From: Melioribacter sp.
Lineage (GTDB): Bacteria; Bacteroidota; Ignavibacteria; Ignavibacteriales; Melioribacteraceae
Direction: 5' to 3'
Assembly (NCBI GenBank): GCA_020723965.1
Contig: DYHW01000008.1
Location: 1-64,000, forward strand
DNA length: 64,000 nt
Shown here: positions 8,539 to 18,892 of the stretch, one piece after another
Numbering within the stretch: the stretch's first letter is position 1
Layout: each line of letters starts with the position of its first letter
Program-made: the position numbers and the translations under genes
Notes under the pieces: generated by a model
The model's database searches: none
What the model was told of the DNA's origin: nothing
The model's input: only the letters and a program-made list of their open reading frames with translations

Positions 8539-10665
8539 ATGAAAAAGAATTCGATAATAATAGCAGCAGTAGTTTTGATTAGCACAATTTTTTCTTCAGA
8601 ATTCTTAATAGGTGAAAATTTGTATTTCAAAGAAACGCGCTATACCAGATCATTTACAGATTCAACAGAGTTTCAACAGCGGTATAAAGATTTAGACAGA
8701 TTCTACTCAAACAAGCAGCTCGGCTCTTTCGTAGTTGACGGGAAAACGGTTTTTAGACTTTTTGCTCCGACTGCAGTAAAAGTAAAACTTTGTTTGTTCG
8801 ATAACCCGGGAGAAAAAACGGGGAAAGAATATTTCATGAGCAAAGATGATAACGGGGTGTGGGAGCTTGCGCTCAATCAAGAACTTTTTGGAAAATACTA
8901 CGGCTTCAAAGTTTTTCACATAGGTGATGATTTTACAAATCCAAATATGCCGGTATGTGTTGATCCTTACGCAAAAGCCGTTACATCTTTCACTTCATAC
9001 ATGAATCCGCGCCGTGCAATTATTCTTAAAGATGAACCTTTCGATTGGGAAGGAACTCATTGGGTTAAACAAGATTGGAGAGACCTCATCATTTACGAAA
9101 TGCATGTGCGAGATATGACCGCACATAAATCTTCCCGCGCAAAAAATCGGGGCGCTTACAAAGGGCTTACAGAAAAAGGAATTCGGGGAGGGCTCGATTA
9201 CATAAAATCGCTTGGCGTTAACGCTGTTGAGCTTTTACCATCTCAAGAATTCGGCAACGTCGAAATTCCTTATAAAGTTTCGATGGCAGGCAAATTTAAT
9301 ACTTGGAATCCTTACGAGAGGAATCATTGGGGTTACATGACATCCAACTTTTTTGCGCCTGCGGCTTACTACAACGAAAATTGGGAAAAACTGAAATGGA
9401 ATACTTGGATGGGAAGAGACGGTTCTCAAGTTCGTGCATTCAAAGAGATGGTCAAATCATTTCACAAAGAAGGAATTGCTGTAATTATGGATGTTGTTTA
9501 TAACCATCTTTCAGAATATGAAATTGGCAATCTTAAACAAATCGATAAAGATTATTATTTCAGAATGGATGGTAAAGGAAATTACATTGCTCAAAGTTTT
9601 TGCGGCAACGATATAAAAACAGAGCGACCAATGATGCGCCGCCTTATTATCGAAAGTCTTTTGTATTGGATGAAGGAATACCACATTGATGGTTTTCGTT
9701 TTGACCTTGGAAAATTGATTGACTGGAAAACTGTTGAAGAAATAAAAAGAGAATTAACAAAAGTTAATCCGAATGTTATAATTGTTTGCGAACCATGGGG
9801 CGGAGGTTACGACCCGCAAGGGTTTTCTATGCGCGGCTGGGGCGCTTGGAATGACCAAATTCGTAACGGCGTTAAAGGGGAAAATCCTTTCAACGGGCTA
9901 GGTTGGATCTTCGGGCAGTGGTACGGTAATAATTCTCCGCAAAGAATTAAAAGTTATGTGAACGGAACTCTGCTGCGAGATTCGCTTGGACTTTTTTATT
10001 CCAAAGAACACTCGGTAAATTATCTCGAATCGCATGATGGATATACGTTGGGAGATTTTATCCGCATAGCATCGCGCGAAGTTGATCCTAATAAAATAAT
10101 TAAAGATGTTGACAAACACGTGAAGCTAACTCCTTATCAGTTGAAGTTGAACAAACTTGGCGCACTCTTTCTTTTCACTTCGCAAGGAATTACAATGATC
10201 CACGCAGGACAAGAATATGCGCGTTCGAAAGTAATTCCTCTGCGCGTAAAAGCCCCGGATAAAAATAAAGGAAAGATCGATCACAACTCGTACGATAAAG
10301 ATAACGAGACTAATTACATCAACTACAAGCATGCGGAGATCAACAAAGAACTGGTGGATTATTATAAAGGATTGATTGCGCTGCGTAAAACCTACACGGC
10401 TTTTCGTTATGCCGATTATGAGAATATAACTTTTTATGATCATCCGCACAGCAATTTTGGATTTGCTTATCTGCTCACTTATCAAGACCAAGCTTTTGTT
10501 GTTTTATTTAATGCCGATCAGAGCCGTTCATTAGAATTTCCACTGCCGGAAGGCGTATGGGATGTTTTAGTTGATAAAGATTCTTCCGGCATAAAAACGC
10601 GTTATGTTACTGGCGGCAAATTTAATTTAGAGCCGGTAACCGGGGCAGTATTGAAATTGAGATAG
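8539..10665 (+). CDS. Pullulanase/isoamylase-type GH13 glucan debranching enzyme, exported
   Basis: A 708-residue alpha-glucan hydrolase with a signal-like N-terminus (IIIAAVVLISTIF), a CBM48-type domain at about 45-150 (FRLFAPTAVKVKLCLFD) and a GH13 barrel. The barrel shows DVVYNH, GFRFDLGK (nucleophile Asp389), IIVCEPWGG (acid Glu418) and LESHDG (Asp500). YEMHVRDMT is typical of type I pullulanase. The ATG at 8539 is preferred to the TTG at 8497 because the leader then begins at the hydrophobic segment. It probably cleaves alpha-1,6 branches in pullulan or glycogen outside the cytoplasm. Exact substrate specificity is not readable from the sequence. Confidence 0.85.
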   Translation: MKKNSIIIAAVVLISTIFSSEFLIGENLYFKETRYTRSFTDSTEFQQRYKDLDRFYSNKQLGSFVVDGKTVFRLFAPTAVKVKLCLFDNPGEKTGKEYFMSKDDNGVWELALNQELFGKYYGFKVFHIGDDFTNPNMPVCVDPYAKAVTSFTSYMNPRRAIILKDEPFDWEGTHWVKQDWRDLIIYEMHVRDMTAHKSSRAKNRGAYKGLTEKGIRGGLDYIKSLGVNAVELLPSQEFGNVEIPYKVSMAGKFNTWNPYERNHWGYMTSNFFAPAAYYNENWEKLKWNTWMGRDGSQVRAFKEMVKSFHKEGIAVIMDVVYNHLSEYEIGNLKQIDKDYYFRMDGKGNYIAQSFCGNDIKTERPMMRRLIIESLLYWMKEYHIDGFRFDLGKLIDWKTVEEIKRELTKVNPNVIIVCEPWGGGYDPQGFSMRGWGAWNDQIRNGVKGENPFNGLGWIFGQWYGNNSPQRIKSYVNGTLLRDSLGLFYSKEHSVNYLESHDGYTLGDFIRIASREVDPNKIIKDVDKHVKLTPYQLKLNKLGALFLFTSQGITMIHAGQEYARSKVIPLRVKAPDKNKGKIDHNSYDKDNETNYINYKHAEINKELVDYYKGLIALRKTYTAFRYADYENITFYDHPHSNFGFAYLLTYQDQAFVVLFNADQSRSLEFPLPEGVWDVLVDKDSSGIKTRYVTGGKFNLEPVTGAVLKLR

Positions 10666-10727
10666 TTTTTGGCAAAGAAGGTTTGTATTGAGTTTCGGCC
10701 TAACTTAAGGTTTACATCTATTTCAGC

Positions 10728-13700
10728 TCAATTAAATAAGGCTTTCCTCATCGAACGTTCGATAGCATTCTTGAACGCGCTCAAGTTAACCGGTTTTTGA
10801 AAAACGAATTCGACGCCAAGTTCTTTGTATTCGGCTTCAATCATTTTATTTATATCGCTGCTCAAAACAATTACAGGTGGTTTGAATTTCAGCTCTGCTA
10901 TGTTTAACTGTTTCACTAAATCATAACCGCTCATAACAGGCATTTTATGGTCGGTTATAACAAGCGCTGGTAAAGTTTGTTTGATCAGAACAAGCGCTTG
11001 TTTGCCGTCTTCGGCTTCGAGTATATTGTAGTTGGGAATAAGATTTTTTAAAAGTTTTGAATAAAGCATCCGGTCGGTTTTTACATCATCAACCAAAAGT
11101 ATATTTGCAGATGCAACCGGTATAGAAAAGATAAATTCTGTCCCTTTTCCTAATTGGCTTTGTGCGCTTATATCGCCGCCGTGTTTTCGAATAATATCGT
11201 GAACAAGAGATAGTCCAAGTCCGCTTCCTTTTTCTCCCGCAGTGCCTGATGTAGTAAACTTTGAATCGATCTTGAAAAGTTTTTCAATATCATCTTTGCG
11301 CATTCCAATGCCGTCGTCTTTCACAATAAATTCTATCTGTTTTTTCTCAACATGAGGGCGCGCGCTAATTCTAACATAACCTCCGCTGTTTGTAAATTTT
11401 ATAGCATTCGAGATAAGATTATTAAACGCCTGCAGAAGTAATTCTTCATCTGCATGAATGTAAAAATCTTTTTCGATTTCCGAGACGAGATTGATATTTT
11501 TCTGAAGAGCCGCACCCGATAAAATTTGAATCGCTTTTTCTATCACAAGCTTAGCGTTTATCCGGTCGGGCTCAAATTTGATCCGTCCCGTTTGCAGCCG
11601 AGTCCAATCCAAAAGTGAATTAACCAAACTCAGCATGCTATTTGAAGATTCTTTTATGAAGTTCATATATTGAGTTTGTTTCTCATCGGTTAAATCTTTT
11701 TCGTTGAGCAGCAAATCTGTAAATCCTATGATCGAGCTGAACGGTGTTCGCAAATCATGAGAGATGATCGAAATAAACCGGTCTTTTGTTTCATTTAGCT
11801 CTTCGAGATTTTTTGCAGATCTTTTTAACTCTTCTTCAGCATATTTTGCTGCGCTAATATCACTGATAATTCCAAAGACTTTTTGAATTTTTCCTTTAGA
11901 GTTGCGAATGATAGTGATTTTATTCTCAAGCCAAATAACATTTCCCAGCGCATCGATAATTCTGTATTCAAGAGTGTCAATATTTCTCACAGGGTCGCCG
12001 TAAAGCTTGCCAAGCGCATTGCTCACATAAATGGCATCGTCGGGATGAATTATTTTTCCCCACAAATCTGGATCATCACGAAATGTCTGCGCATCATAGC
12101 TTGTAATTTTCTTAATTGCAGGCGTATAAAAAACTGTTTTCAATTCCCCATTTCTATCTTCCGCTGTCCAGATACATTCGTTAATGTTTTCTGTTATTTC
12201 TCTATATCTTTCTTCTGAAGCTTGAAGAATTTTTTTAGACCTCTTCTCTTCAGTTACATCGCGCAAAACCCATACAACAAAATTTTCCTTTTCAATTTCA
12301 TAATTAGAGACAGAATTTTCAGCTTCAAAAGAAGTATTATCTTTTCTTCGCCCTGTAAATTCATACCGAGCAGGAGAATCTTTCCCCTCTTCTGCTAATT
12401 CAATAAATCCAGAAATTCTCCACTTGTCTTTCTCTTCCACAAAATCGATAGGATTTTTTCCAAGCAATTCGCTTGCGCTTTTATAACCAAACATTTTTAC
12501 AAACGAATCATTGACAAGCACAAATTTCTTTTTGTTTATAAGCGCAATACCATCGAGCGATGCTTCAAAAACAGATCGGATAAGAAGCATGTCTTTTTCA
12601 GATTCTTTTTTTAATGTTATATCAGTTATGATAACGTTGTAATATTCAACCTCTCCTTTTATATCAGCTATAGCTGAAAAACTTGCCATGACATGAATTT
12701 TTTGCCCCTGCTTTGTTAATAAAGAAAGTTCTGCGGCGTAACTTTTTTTTGCGGAAAGCTCATTAAAATTGAAATTGCTGCTCAACGAAGAGAAAGGATC
12801 GATCAGCTTATTAAAGTTAATTTTTAGGATCTCCTTTTCAGAATATTGAAATGCTTCGAGAAAACGAGGGTTGGCGTAAGTAATTTGTCCGTTCGGATCG
12901 AGAGTACAAATAAAATCGGGCAGATTTTTAACGATACTACGAAATCTTTCTTCGGAATTTTTTAATTCTTTCTCGGTGCGCACTCTTTCTGTAATATCTG
13001 AGCAAGAAAAAATGAGAGACTCATCATCACCTTCTCCAAAAGAACGCACTTTGATTTTGAAAAACTCTGCAATGCTTTCATCTGCGCCAATATAAAGCTC
13101 TTCTTCCCAGCTTTTCTTTTCTTTAACTTCTTCTCGCAGTTTTGCAAATTTTTGTTCATCAATGGTTGGAAATATTTTACCAATAAATTTTCCGAACACT
13201 TCGCTTTTTGTTAATCCAAAAAGTTTTGACGCCGATTCGTTCCATAAAGTAATTCGTCCGTGCTTATTTATCCCAATCAATCCATCCAAGATAGAAGCCG
13301 CTATCTGTTCATATTTTAATAGTTCTTTAATTTCTTCATCTGCTAAGGGGGCGTTATCGGGCTGTTTAGTTAAATCTTCAAAAAGAAAAATAACTTTATC
13401 AACTTTTAACGCGTCGCTGCTCAAGGGTATCAAATTTACTTTTACGAATGATTCTTTATTTTCTTTCAAAAAAGGAATTTGCACACTGGCGGGTTTATTT
13501 GAATTGACGACAGTTTCAAGAACGTTCTTAAAAAGTTTCGGCGAAATTTTCTTCGACTTATTGGAGCTCTGAATATTTTCCGATTCAAAAACAAAATCGA
13601 AAGCATCTGCTGTTGCGTTAAGCCCTTCGACGTTTCCTGCAGTATCGGTTATCAAAAAGAAATCGCAAACTCTGCTTAAAAAATTATGGAACTCGACTGA

Positions 13701-14126
13701 TTGAGCTAAAGAAGATGATTTAGGACTTTTGAATTTTACATCTTCAAGAATCAGAATTCCGCCTGCAAATTCTTCTTCTAAAATTATCGGAGTTCCTTTT
13801 ATCAGAAGTGATACTTGTCCGCCCCGCAAAGTTTTTGAACTAGTAATTTCTTTTTCAAACATTTCTCCCTTTTTTAAGGTCTCTAATTCGGGACGAAGAT
13901 CTACATTAGCAACTAAGCGGTAATCATAGACGCTGCGGCTTAAAATATTTTCCGGTTTTTCGCCTAAAACGCCGGGGAAGAGGAAAAAATTTTTATTTAC
14001 AAACTTTATTTTCCAATCTCTTTGAAAGACCAAAATTCCGATAGGCGCAAATTCCAGCAATTCTCGGAAGGAAATTTCGGTTTTTGTTTTATCGAAGGAT
14101 TTAGCAGATGACGAAAGCATTATCAT
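10728..14126 (-). CDS. Soluble multi-PAS hybrid histidine kinase with C-terminal receiver
   Basis: The 1132-residue protein has no membrane segment. About six PAS-like sensor modules fill residues 15-760. They include LLEFAPIGILVF, ILDGLIGINKHGRITLWN, SIVKNLPDFICTLD, VFEASLDGIALIN and EITENINECIWTAED. A HisKA domain (IISHDLRTPFSSIIGF, phospho-His790), an ATPase domain (NLISNAIKFT, DDGIGM, GSGLGLSLV) and a receiver (ILLVDDVKTDR, ITDHKMP with Asp1059, and a QKP lysine) follow. The receiver lacks an output domain, so phosphate may pass to another protein. It senses an unknown intracellular signal. The gene is flanked by pullulanase (convergent) and pckG and is probably transcribed alone. Confidence 0.9.
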   Translation of the reverse strand: MIMLSSSAKSFDKTKTEISFRELLEFAPIGILVFQRDWKIKFVNKNFFLFPGVLGEKPENILSRSVYDYRLVANVDLRPELETLKKGEMFEKEITSSKTLRGGQVSLLIKGTPIILEEEFAGGILILEDVKFKSPKSSSLAQSVEFHNFLSRVCDFFLITDTAGNVEGLNATADAFDFVFESENIQSSNKSKKISPKLFKNVLETVVNSNKPASVQIPFLKENKESFVKVNLIPLSSDALKVDKVIFLFEDLTKQPDNAPLADEEIKELLKYEQIAASILDGLIGINKHGRITLWNESASKLFGLTKSEVFGKFIGKIFPTIDEQKFAKLREEVKEKKSWEEELYIGADESIAEFFKIKVRSFGEGDDESLIFSCSDITERVRTEKELKNSEERFRSIVKNLPDFICTLDPNGQITYANPRFLEAFQYSEKEILKINFNKLIDPFSSLSSNFNFNELSAKKSYAAELSLLTKQGQKIHVMASFSAIADIKGEVEYYNVIITDITLKKESEKDMLLIRSVFEASLDGIALINKKKFVLVNDSFVKMFGYKSASELLGKNPIDFVEEKDKWRISGFIELAEEGKDSPARYEFTGRRKDNTSFEAENSVSNYEIEKENFVVWVLRDVTEEKRSKKILQASEERYREITENINECIWTAEDRNGELKTVFYTPAIKKITSYDAQTFRDDPDLWGKIIHPDDAIYVSNALGKLYGDPVRNIDTLEYRIIDALGNVIWLENKITIIRNSKGKIQKVFGIISDISAAKYAEEELKRSAKNLEELNETKDRFISIISHDLRTPFSSIIGFTDLLLNEKDLTDEKQTQYMNFIKESSNSMLSLVNSLLDWTRLQTGRIKFEPDRINAKLVIEKAIQILSGAALQKNINLVSEIEKDFYIHADEELLLQAFNNLISNAIKFTNSGGYVRISARPHVEKKQIEFIVKDDGIGMRKDDIEKLFKIDSKFTTSGTAGEKGSGLGLSLVHDIIRKHGGDISAQSQLGKGTEFIFSIPVASANILLVDDVKTDRMLYSKLLKNLIPNYNILEAEDGKQALVLIKQTLPALVITDHKMPVMSGYDLVKQLNIAELKFKPPVIVLSSDINKMIEAEYKELGVEFVFQKPVNLSAFKNAIERSMRKALFN

Positions 14127-14191
14127 TTAACTCATTATACTTGAGTTCAATTTATGAAATAAGCGTATGAAATTAAACACCGGCATCCAAT

Positions 14192-14228
14192 CGAAAAAAG
14201 AAAGCTGCTGAATGTAGATCAGCAGCTT
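14192..14228 (-). terminator. Terminator of pckG
   Basis: AAGCTGCTG and CAGCAGCTT form a 9-bp stem. On the minus strand TTTCTTTTTTCG follows, just past the pckG stop codon. Confidence 0.8.
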
Positions 14229-14242
14229 AATGCGGTAAGAGA

Positions 14243-16027
14243 TCACATTTTTCTTAATCGTTCTTCTAAAGCATTCACTTCGTCCAACAATTCTTTTGGC
14301 AGTTTCTCCCCAAATTTTTTAAAGTGTTCTCGTATGCTTTCAACCTCATTCAATCCAGTTTCTTTATCTATTCGGAAGAGTTCTTCAAGCGTTTCGGGAG
14401 AGATATTCATCCCGTCAACATCAAGCTCGGCTGTTTTAGGAATTCTGCCGATAGGCGATTCGATATAGTTGTTATTGCCTTCAGTACGTTCGAGTATCCA
14501 TTTTAACACTCTGATATTTTCACCGTAACCGGGCCAAATGAATTTTCCGTTTTCGTCTTTTCTAAACCAATTCGCATAAAATATTTTTGGCAGTTTATAT
14601 GGCTCTGTTCTTTTCCCTGTTTCTATCCAATGTTTAAAATAATCGCCCATATTATAACCGCAGAAAGGAAGCATAGCAAAAGGGTCTCTTCTAATTTCAC
14701 CAACTTTGCCTGCAGCTGCTGCTGTAGTTTCCGAAGACATTGTTGCTCCTAAGAAAACGCCGTGCTGCCAATCGAATGCCTCGTAAACTAAAGGCACAAA
14801 TGAAGCTCTTCTTCCGCCAAATAAAATTGCAGAAATAGGAACGCCCGCCGGGTTTTCCCAGTCTTTATCCATAACCGGGCATTGCTTAGCAGGGGTGGTA
14901 AATCGTGCATTTGGATGAGCGGCATTTTCATTTAAGTCAGGCGTCCAATCTTTTCCGAGCCAACTTGTTAAATGAACAGGTTTTTCATCTGTCATTCCTT
15001 CCCACCAAACATCGCCATTATCTTTTAAAGCAACATTTGTAAAAATTGAATTTTCTTTCAACGTTAGGATTGCATTCGCATTTGTTTTCATAGATGTACC
15101 TGGGGCAACACCAAAAAAGCCGGCTTCGGGATTTATAGCATACAATCTTCCATCTTCGCCAAATTTCATCCACGCAATGTCATCGCCAACACATTCAACT
15201 TTCCATCCAGGCAAAGAAGGAGTAAGCATAGCAAGGTTAGTTTTTCCGCATGCGCTTGGAAATGCTGCGGCTATATATTTTTTTTCTCCTTGAGGATTAG
15301 TAATACCAACGATCAACATATGTTCAGCTAACCACATTTGATCACGAGCAATAGCCGAAGCAATTCTTAAGGCGAAACATTTTTTCCCTAATAAAGCATT
15401 ACCCCCATATCCGCTTCCAAAAGACCAAATGCTTTTTTCTTCGGGAAAGTGAACAATATATTTAGTGTTGTTACAGGGCCAGGCAACATCTTTTTGATTA
15501 TCGATTAAAGGATAGCCCACCGAATGCATGCAAGGGACAAATTCTCCATCGCCTAATTGTTCCAAAACTTTTTTGCCTATTCTTGTCATTATTTTCATGT
15601 TACAAACAACATAAGGAGAATCGGTAATTTCAACACCTATTTTTGAAATATTTGAACCGAGCGGCCCCATGCTGAAAGGAATAATATACATAGTTCTTCC
15701 TTTCATAGAACCGGCAAATAGTTTTGTAAGAATTTGCTTCATTTCTTTTGGGTCCATCCAATTGTTTGTTGGGCCGGCATCTGCTTTATTTTGGGAGCAG
15801 ATAAAAGTTCTATCTTCTACCCTTGCAACATCGGAAGGATCAGATTTTGCATAATAACTGTTAGGTTTTAGTCCCTCATTTAAGCGTATAAAAGTGCCGC
15901 TATCAACAAGTTTTTGCGCGAGTGTGTTATATTCTTCTTCTGAGCCATCACACCAATGGACGCTATCCGGCTGACAAAGCGCAACCATTTCGTCAATCCA
16001 ACTTTTAAGTTTTTGGTTAGTTGTCAT
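14243..16027 (-). CDS. pckG: Phosphoenolpyruvate carboxykinase (GTP)
   Basis: It converts oxaloacetate and GTP to phosphoenolpyruvate, the entry step of gluconeogenesis. The nucleotide-binding loop [12 protein letters not shown], the [15 protein letters not shown] segment and [15 protein letters not shown] identify the GTP-dependent family. At about 594 residues the length is normal. The ATG at 16027 has AAGGTG six nt upstream, which decides against the GTG at 16036. fbp lies about 3 kb further on the same strand, consistent with gluconeogenic growth. Confidence 0.95.
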   Translation of the reverse strand: MTTNQKLKSWIDEMVALCQPDSVHWCDGSEEEYNTLAQKLVDSGTFIRLNEGLKPNSYYAKSDPSDVARVEDRTFICSQNKADAGPTNNWMDPKEMKQILTKLFAGSMKGRTMYIIPFSMGPLGSNISKIGVEITDSPYVVCNMKIMTRIGKKVLEQLGDGEFVPCMHSVGYPLIDNQKDVAWPCNNTKYIVHFPEEKSIWSFGSGYGGNALLGKKCFALRIASAIARDQMWLAEHMLIVGITNPQGEKKYIAAAFPSACGKTNLAMLTPSLPGWKVECVGDDIAWMKFGEDGRLYAINPEAGFFGVAPGTSMKTNANAILTLKENSIFTNVALKDNGDVWWEGMTDEKPVHLTSWLGKDWTPDLNENAAHPNARFTTPAKQCPVMDKDWENPAGVPISAILFGGRRASFVPLVYEAFDWQHGVFLGATMSSETTAAAAGKVGEIRRDPFAMLPFCGYNMGDYFKHWIETGKRTEPYKLPKIFYANWFRKDENGKFIWPGYGENIRVLKWILERTEGNNNYIESPIGRIPKTAELDVDGMNISPETLEELFRIDKETGLNEVESIREHFKKFGEKLPKELLDEVNALEERLRKM

Positions 16028-16176
16028 AATAATCACCTTAGTTATTTATTGTATTGTAAAGTTAAGATAAGAATAAGCAGCATAAAAAAAGGAAGACAGA
16101 AATTTGTAACAAACACTTTCAAAGAAAATTTTGCCTAATCTCTCTTTCATTTGATTTCTTTGAATCATAAAACGGA

Positions 16177-17454
16177 TCAAACAAATTTATAAATTTCGTT
16201 CAGAATTTTTTGAGTAGCGCCGATATTATTTTTTACATAATCTGAACAAATTTTTCCTTTTTCTCTGCGCAATGTTTCATTGCTTAAAAGTTTTCGCAAG
16301 TTTTTATAAGCTTCTTTTTTATTCCGAACACAGATTCCACCACCTAATTTTGCAAGATTAACTGCTTCCTGGCTGTTCTCATGTTTCGGACCGAAAAGAA
16401 CAGGAATTCCATAAACTGCCGGCTCCAACACGTTGTGAATTCCCTGTTTAAAACTTCCGCCAACATATGCAACGTGAGCGTAATAATAAAGGGTAAGAAG
16501 AATTCCTATCGAATCAACAATTATAACCCGCTCATTTTTATAATTGTTAAGAAGCGAAGAGCGGATCAATTTGGTCTTTCCGTGAAGGTAGTTCTCCAAT
16601 CGTTCAAGGTGAAGAAGAGTAGGTTCATGAGGAACAATAATAGTGATCAGCTCTTTATCATATTTCAAAAGTTTTAGAACCGCAGGCAGCAACGCTTCTT
16701 CATCGTTTTCCCATGAACTGCCTAAAACAAAAACTTTTTTCCATTCAAAGAAATTTTCTTTGAAAAGTTTTTTCTCTTTAGCTTGAAGACTCTTTTGATA
16801 AACTCTGTCGAAGCGTGTATCGCCAACGGCTTTGATTTTTTCTTTATTTATTTTAAATGAGCTAAAATTCTCCACATCATTATTTGATACTGCCAAAATA
16901 GCTGTTACGCGCGTATAGAGCGATTTGTGAAAACTTCTTGCAAGTAACCATTTGCGCGGAGTTTTTTTTCGCATTGTAGCATCTACTATAAAACAGGGGG
17001 TCTTCTTTTTTTCGAGCTGCCATATCATGTTAGGCCAAATATCATAGCGCATAAAAATAGCAAGGTTGGGACGAACAAAATTTAAAAAACGATTAGTCAT
17101 TACCGGTGTATCGAAGGGGAAATAAGTAATTATATCTGCATGTGGATATTTAAGCGAATTATTATAACCAGACGGAGAGAAAAAAGTAACAATTATATTC
17201 ACGTTTTTTTCTGCACGTAACTTTTCGATGATTGGTTTTGCCTGCTCAAACTCACCCATGGAAGCTGAGTGAAACCAGATCATTTTTTTTTCCCGATCAA
17301 TTCCGGCAAGATCAATTATTAAATTTTCAAAAAGTTTTTTTCTGCCGCTTATACCCGTTCTAATTTTAGGATTAAAAAGCTGCGCAATGAAAAGCGCTAC
17401 TTTAAAAAGGGGAATAACAAAGCCGTTATAAAATAAATACCAGATATTCTTCAT
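16177..17454 (-). CDS. waaA: 3-deoxy-D-manno-octulosonic acid transferase
   Basis: It transfers Kdo from CMP-Kdo to lipid A precursor at the inner membrane. About 425 residues. An N-terminal hydrophobic anchor (FVIPLFKVALFIAQLF) precedes SGRKKLFENL, FHSASMGEFEQAKP, FFSPSGYNNS, YFPFDTPVMTNRF, RYDIWPN and the donor-site segment GGSFKQGIHNVLEPAVYGIPV, all family hallmarks. The ATG at 17454 overlaps the preceding heptosyltransferase stop by 4 nt (ATGA), so the two are translationally coupled; the longer in-frame extension upstream is rejected. This is evidence for a lipid-A-containing outer membrane. Confidence 0.92.
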   Translation of the reverse strand: MKNIWYLFYNGFVIPLFKVALFIAQLFNPKIRTGISGRKKLFENLIIDLAGIDREKKMIWFHSASMGEFEQAKPIIEKLRAEKNVNIIVTFFSPSGYNNSLKYPHADIITYFPFDTPVMTNRFLNFVRPNLAIFMRYDIWPNMIWQLEKKKTPCFIVDATMRKKTPRKWLLARSFHKSLYTRVTAILAVSNNDVENFSSFKINKEKIKAVGDTRFDRVYQKSLQAKEKKLFKENFFEWKKVFVLGSSWENDEEALLPAVLKLLKYDKELITIIVPHEPTLLHLERLENYLHGKTKLIRSSLLNNYKNERVIIVDSIGILLTLYYYAHVAYVGGSFKQGIHNVLEPAVYGIPVLFGPKHENSQEAVNLAKLGGGICVRNKKEAYKNLRKLLSNETLRREKGKICSDYVKNNIGATQKILNEIYKFV

Positions 17455-18464
17455 AATCGGCAGAGAAAGTTTTGAAGTTTTTCTAATACAGCCTGAGGAG
17501 TAATATCCGTCATACATTTGAAATGTTTTTTAGGACAATTTGCCCGTCCAATGTGGCTGCATGGCCTGCAAAATAAAGAATTATTTTCTAAGATTAAATT
17601 TTGTTCTGCTTCAGAAAAGAATCCGAACTCGCGCACAGTTGAACCCAAAATAGCCGCAATAGGAACTCCAACTGCAGAAGCGGTATGCATTAAACCGGAA
17701 TCGTTTGTAATAACAAGTTGACACATTCTCATATCTGCTGCAATTTGGAAAAGCTGATTGTCGTTCTGCAAATTTAAACTGCCAAAAATTTGTTTTGAAA
17801 TCATTTCACAAAGTTCTTTATCAGATTTACCGCCAAACAAAACGATTGTGAATCCGTGCTTATTCAATTCATTACCGAGTTCAACAAAATATTCTGGAAG
17901 CCAGCGTTTTGTAAAATGTTTGGCGCCCGGGCATAATCCAATATATTTTTTTTCTCCTACGAGCTGCGAAGAAACATTATTCGGCAGGAATAATTCTAAG
18001 CCGTGTTGATCAATATCAACTTCCGCTGCTTCAGCGTATCTGCTTGTAATTGCTTTCAGATCCTTTAACAAGTTTATTTTAAGCCAGACCAGCAAAAGCT
18101 TTTTAAAAGTCGGTTTTTTAAAACGGTAGATTTTGCAGCCCAATCCTTTTGTTAAACCACGGCTTCTGAAATTATTCTGAAGATCGATCACAAAATCGTA
18201 TTTTTTCTTGAGTAGATCATTCTTAAGCAACCCTGCATTATCTTTTTCGTAAAAGTAAAGCTGCGATATATTAGGGTTGTGGCGCAGTGTGTCGCAAAAT
18301 TCTTTTTTTAGAACAAAATCTATTTGCACATTATGATACTTTGTTTTTAGCGCTTTAATTACCGGAGTAGTGAGAAGTATATCTCCAAGCGAGCTTAGCC
18401 TTATTATTAGAATTTTATGTATAGAGTGTGAAAGCAAATCTTTCTGTATTAGTTTTTGATGCAA
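17451..18464 (-). CDS. Glycosyltransferase family 9 (heptosyltransferase-like)
   Basis: The 337-residue protein contains the GT9 start ILIIRLSSLGDILLTTPVIKAL, the GLCPGAKHFTKRWLPEYF segment, LITNDSGLMHTASAVGVPIAAILGST and a late Cys-rich CRPCSHIGRANCPKKHFKCM segment, typical of ADP-heptose:LPS transferases. Its role is probably LPS inner-core heptose addition. No in-frame ATG precedes the conserved start, so the TTG at 18464 is used with caution. It is coupled to waaA by a 4-nt overlap. The WaaF, WaaC and WaaQ subtypes cannot be told apart here. Confidence 0.85.
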   Translation of the reverse strand: MHQKLIQKDLLSHSIHKILIIRLSSLGDILLTTPVIKALKTKYHNVQIDFVLKKEFCDTLRHNPNISQLYFYEKDNAGLLKNDLLKKKYDFVIDLQNNFRSRGLTKGLGCKIYRFKKPTFKKLLLVWLKINLLKDLKAITSRYAEAAEVDIDQHGLELFLPNNVSSQLVGEKKYIGLCPGAKHFTKRWLPEYFVELGNELNKHGFTIVLFGGKSDKELCEMISKQIFGSLNLQNDNQLFQIAADMRMCQLVITNDSGLMHTASAVGVPIAAILGSTVREFGFFSEAEQNLILENNSLFCRPCSHIGRANCPKKHFKCMTDITPQAVLEKLQNFLCRL

Positions 18465-18562
18465 ATTTACATATAAAATATTTCATTCCAATCAACGCTA
18501 TTGGAACTGATTTTACACTTATCTATTTTTGAACCAGTTAAATAATTATTCTGGTTAGAAAT

Positions 18563-18829
18563 ATGACTACATTACCTCCGCCGGCAGTTAAAATTTTTCC
18601 GGAAAGCACTCTCGAAAAAAAATGTTATAACATTGCAGAAATGTTTAAAGAAAATATTCCAATTACAAATGATAGAAATCGCCTCGGGTTCAACCTTTAT
18701 AAATATTTGATAGGCGAAGGCGATGCGCCTGAAGTAATTGTTCGTAATGCAAAATTAAAAGTGAAAGGAATTTCCTTAGCCAATTTGGCTAAGAGAATAG
18801 AAGAAGAAATAGCGAAGATTGAACTTTAA
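18563..18829 (+). CDS. Small conserved-looking protein of unknown function
   Basis: An 88-residue soluble protein (MTTLPPPAVK, IPITNDRNRLGFNLYKYLIGEG, a C-terminal Glu/Lys-rich helix). It contains no motif I recognise. It is divergent from the heptosyltransferase gene and convergent with fbp; an inverted repeat follows at 18828. Codon use and sharp ends support a real gene. Confidence 0.6.
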   Translation: MTTLPPPAVKIFPESTLEKKCYNIAEMFKENIPITNDRNRLGFNLYKYLIGEGDAPEVIVRNAKLKVKGISLANLAKRIEEEIAKIEL

Positions 18830-18880
18830 TTGAGAATTGGTTTATTAAATGGTTCCTAATTCTCAATTCTCAATTAGCAA
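18828..18880. terminator. Inverted repeat between convergent genes
   Basis: TTGAGAATTGG and CCTAATTCTCAA pair imperfectly around an AT-rich loop between the small ORF and fbp. TTCTCAATT-type repeats also occur at 40,320-40,365. It could be a bidirectional terminator or a repeat remnant. Confidence 0.4.
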
Positions 18881-18892
18881 TTCGCAATTTTT

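Noticed and set aside
10126..10491. 121-codon ORF on the minus strand
   Set aside because: It lies wholly inside the pullulanase gene, has low-complexity Ile/Val-rich sequence and no motif; a shadow frame.
13162..13572. 136-codon ORF on the plus strand
   Set aside because: It is antisense to the well-supported multi-PAS kinase and shows no domain.
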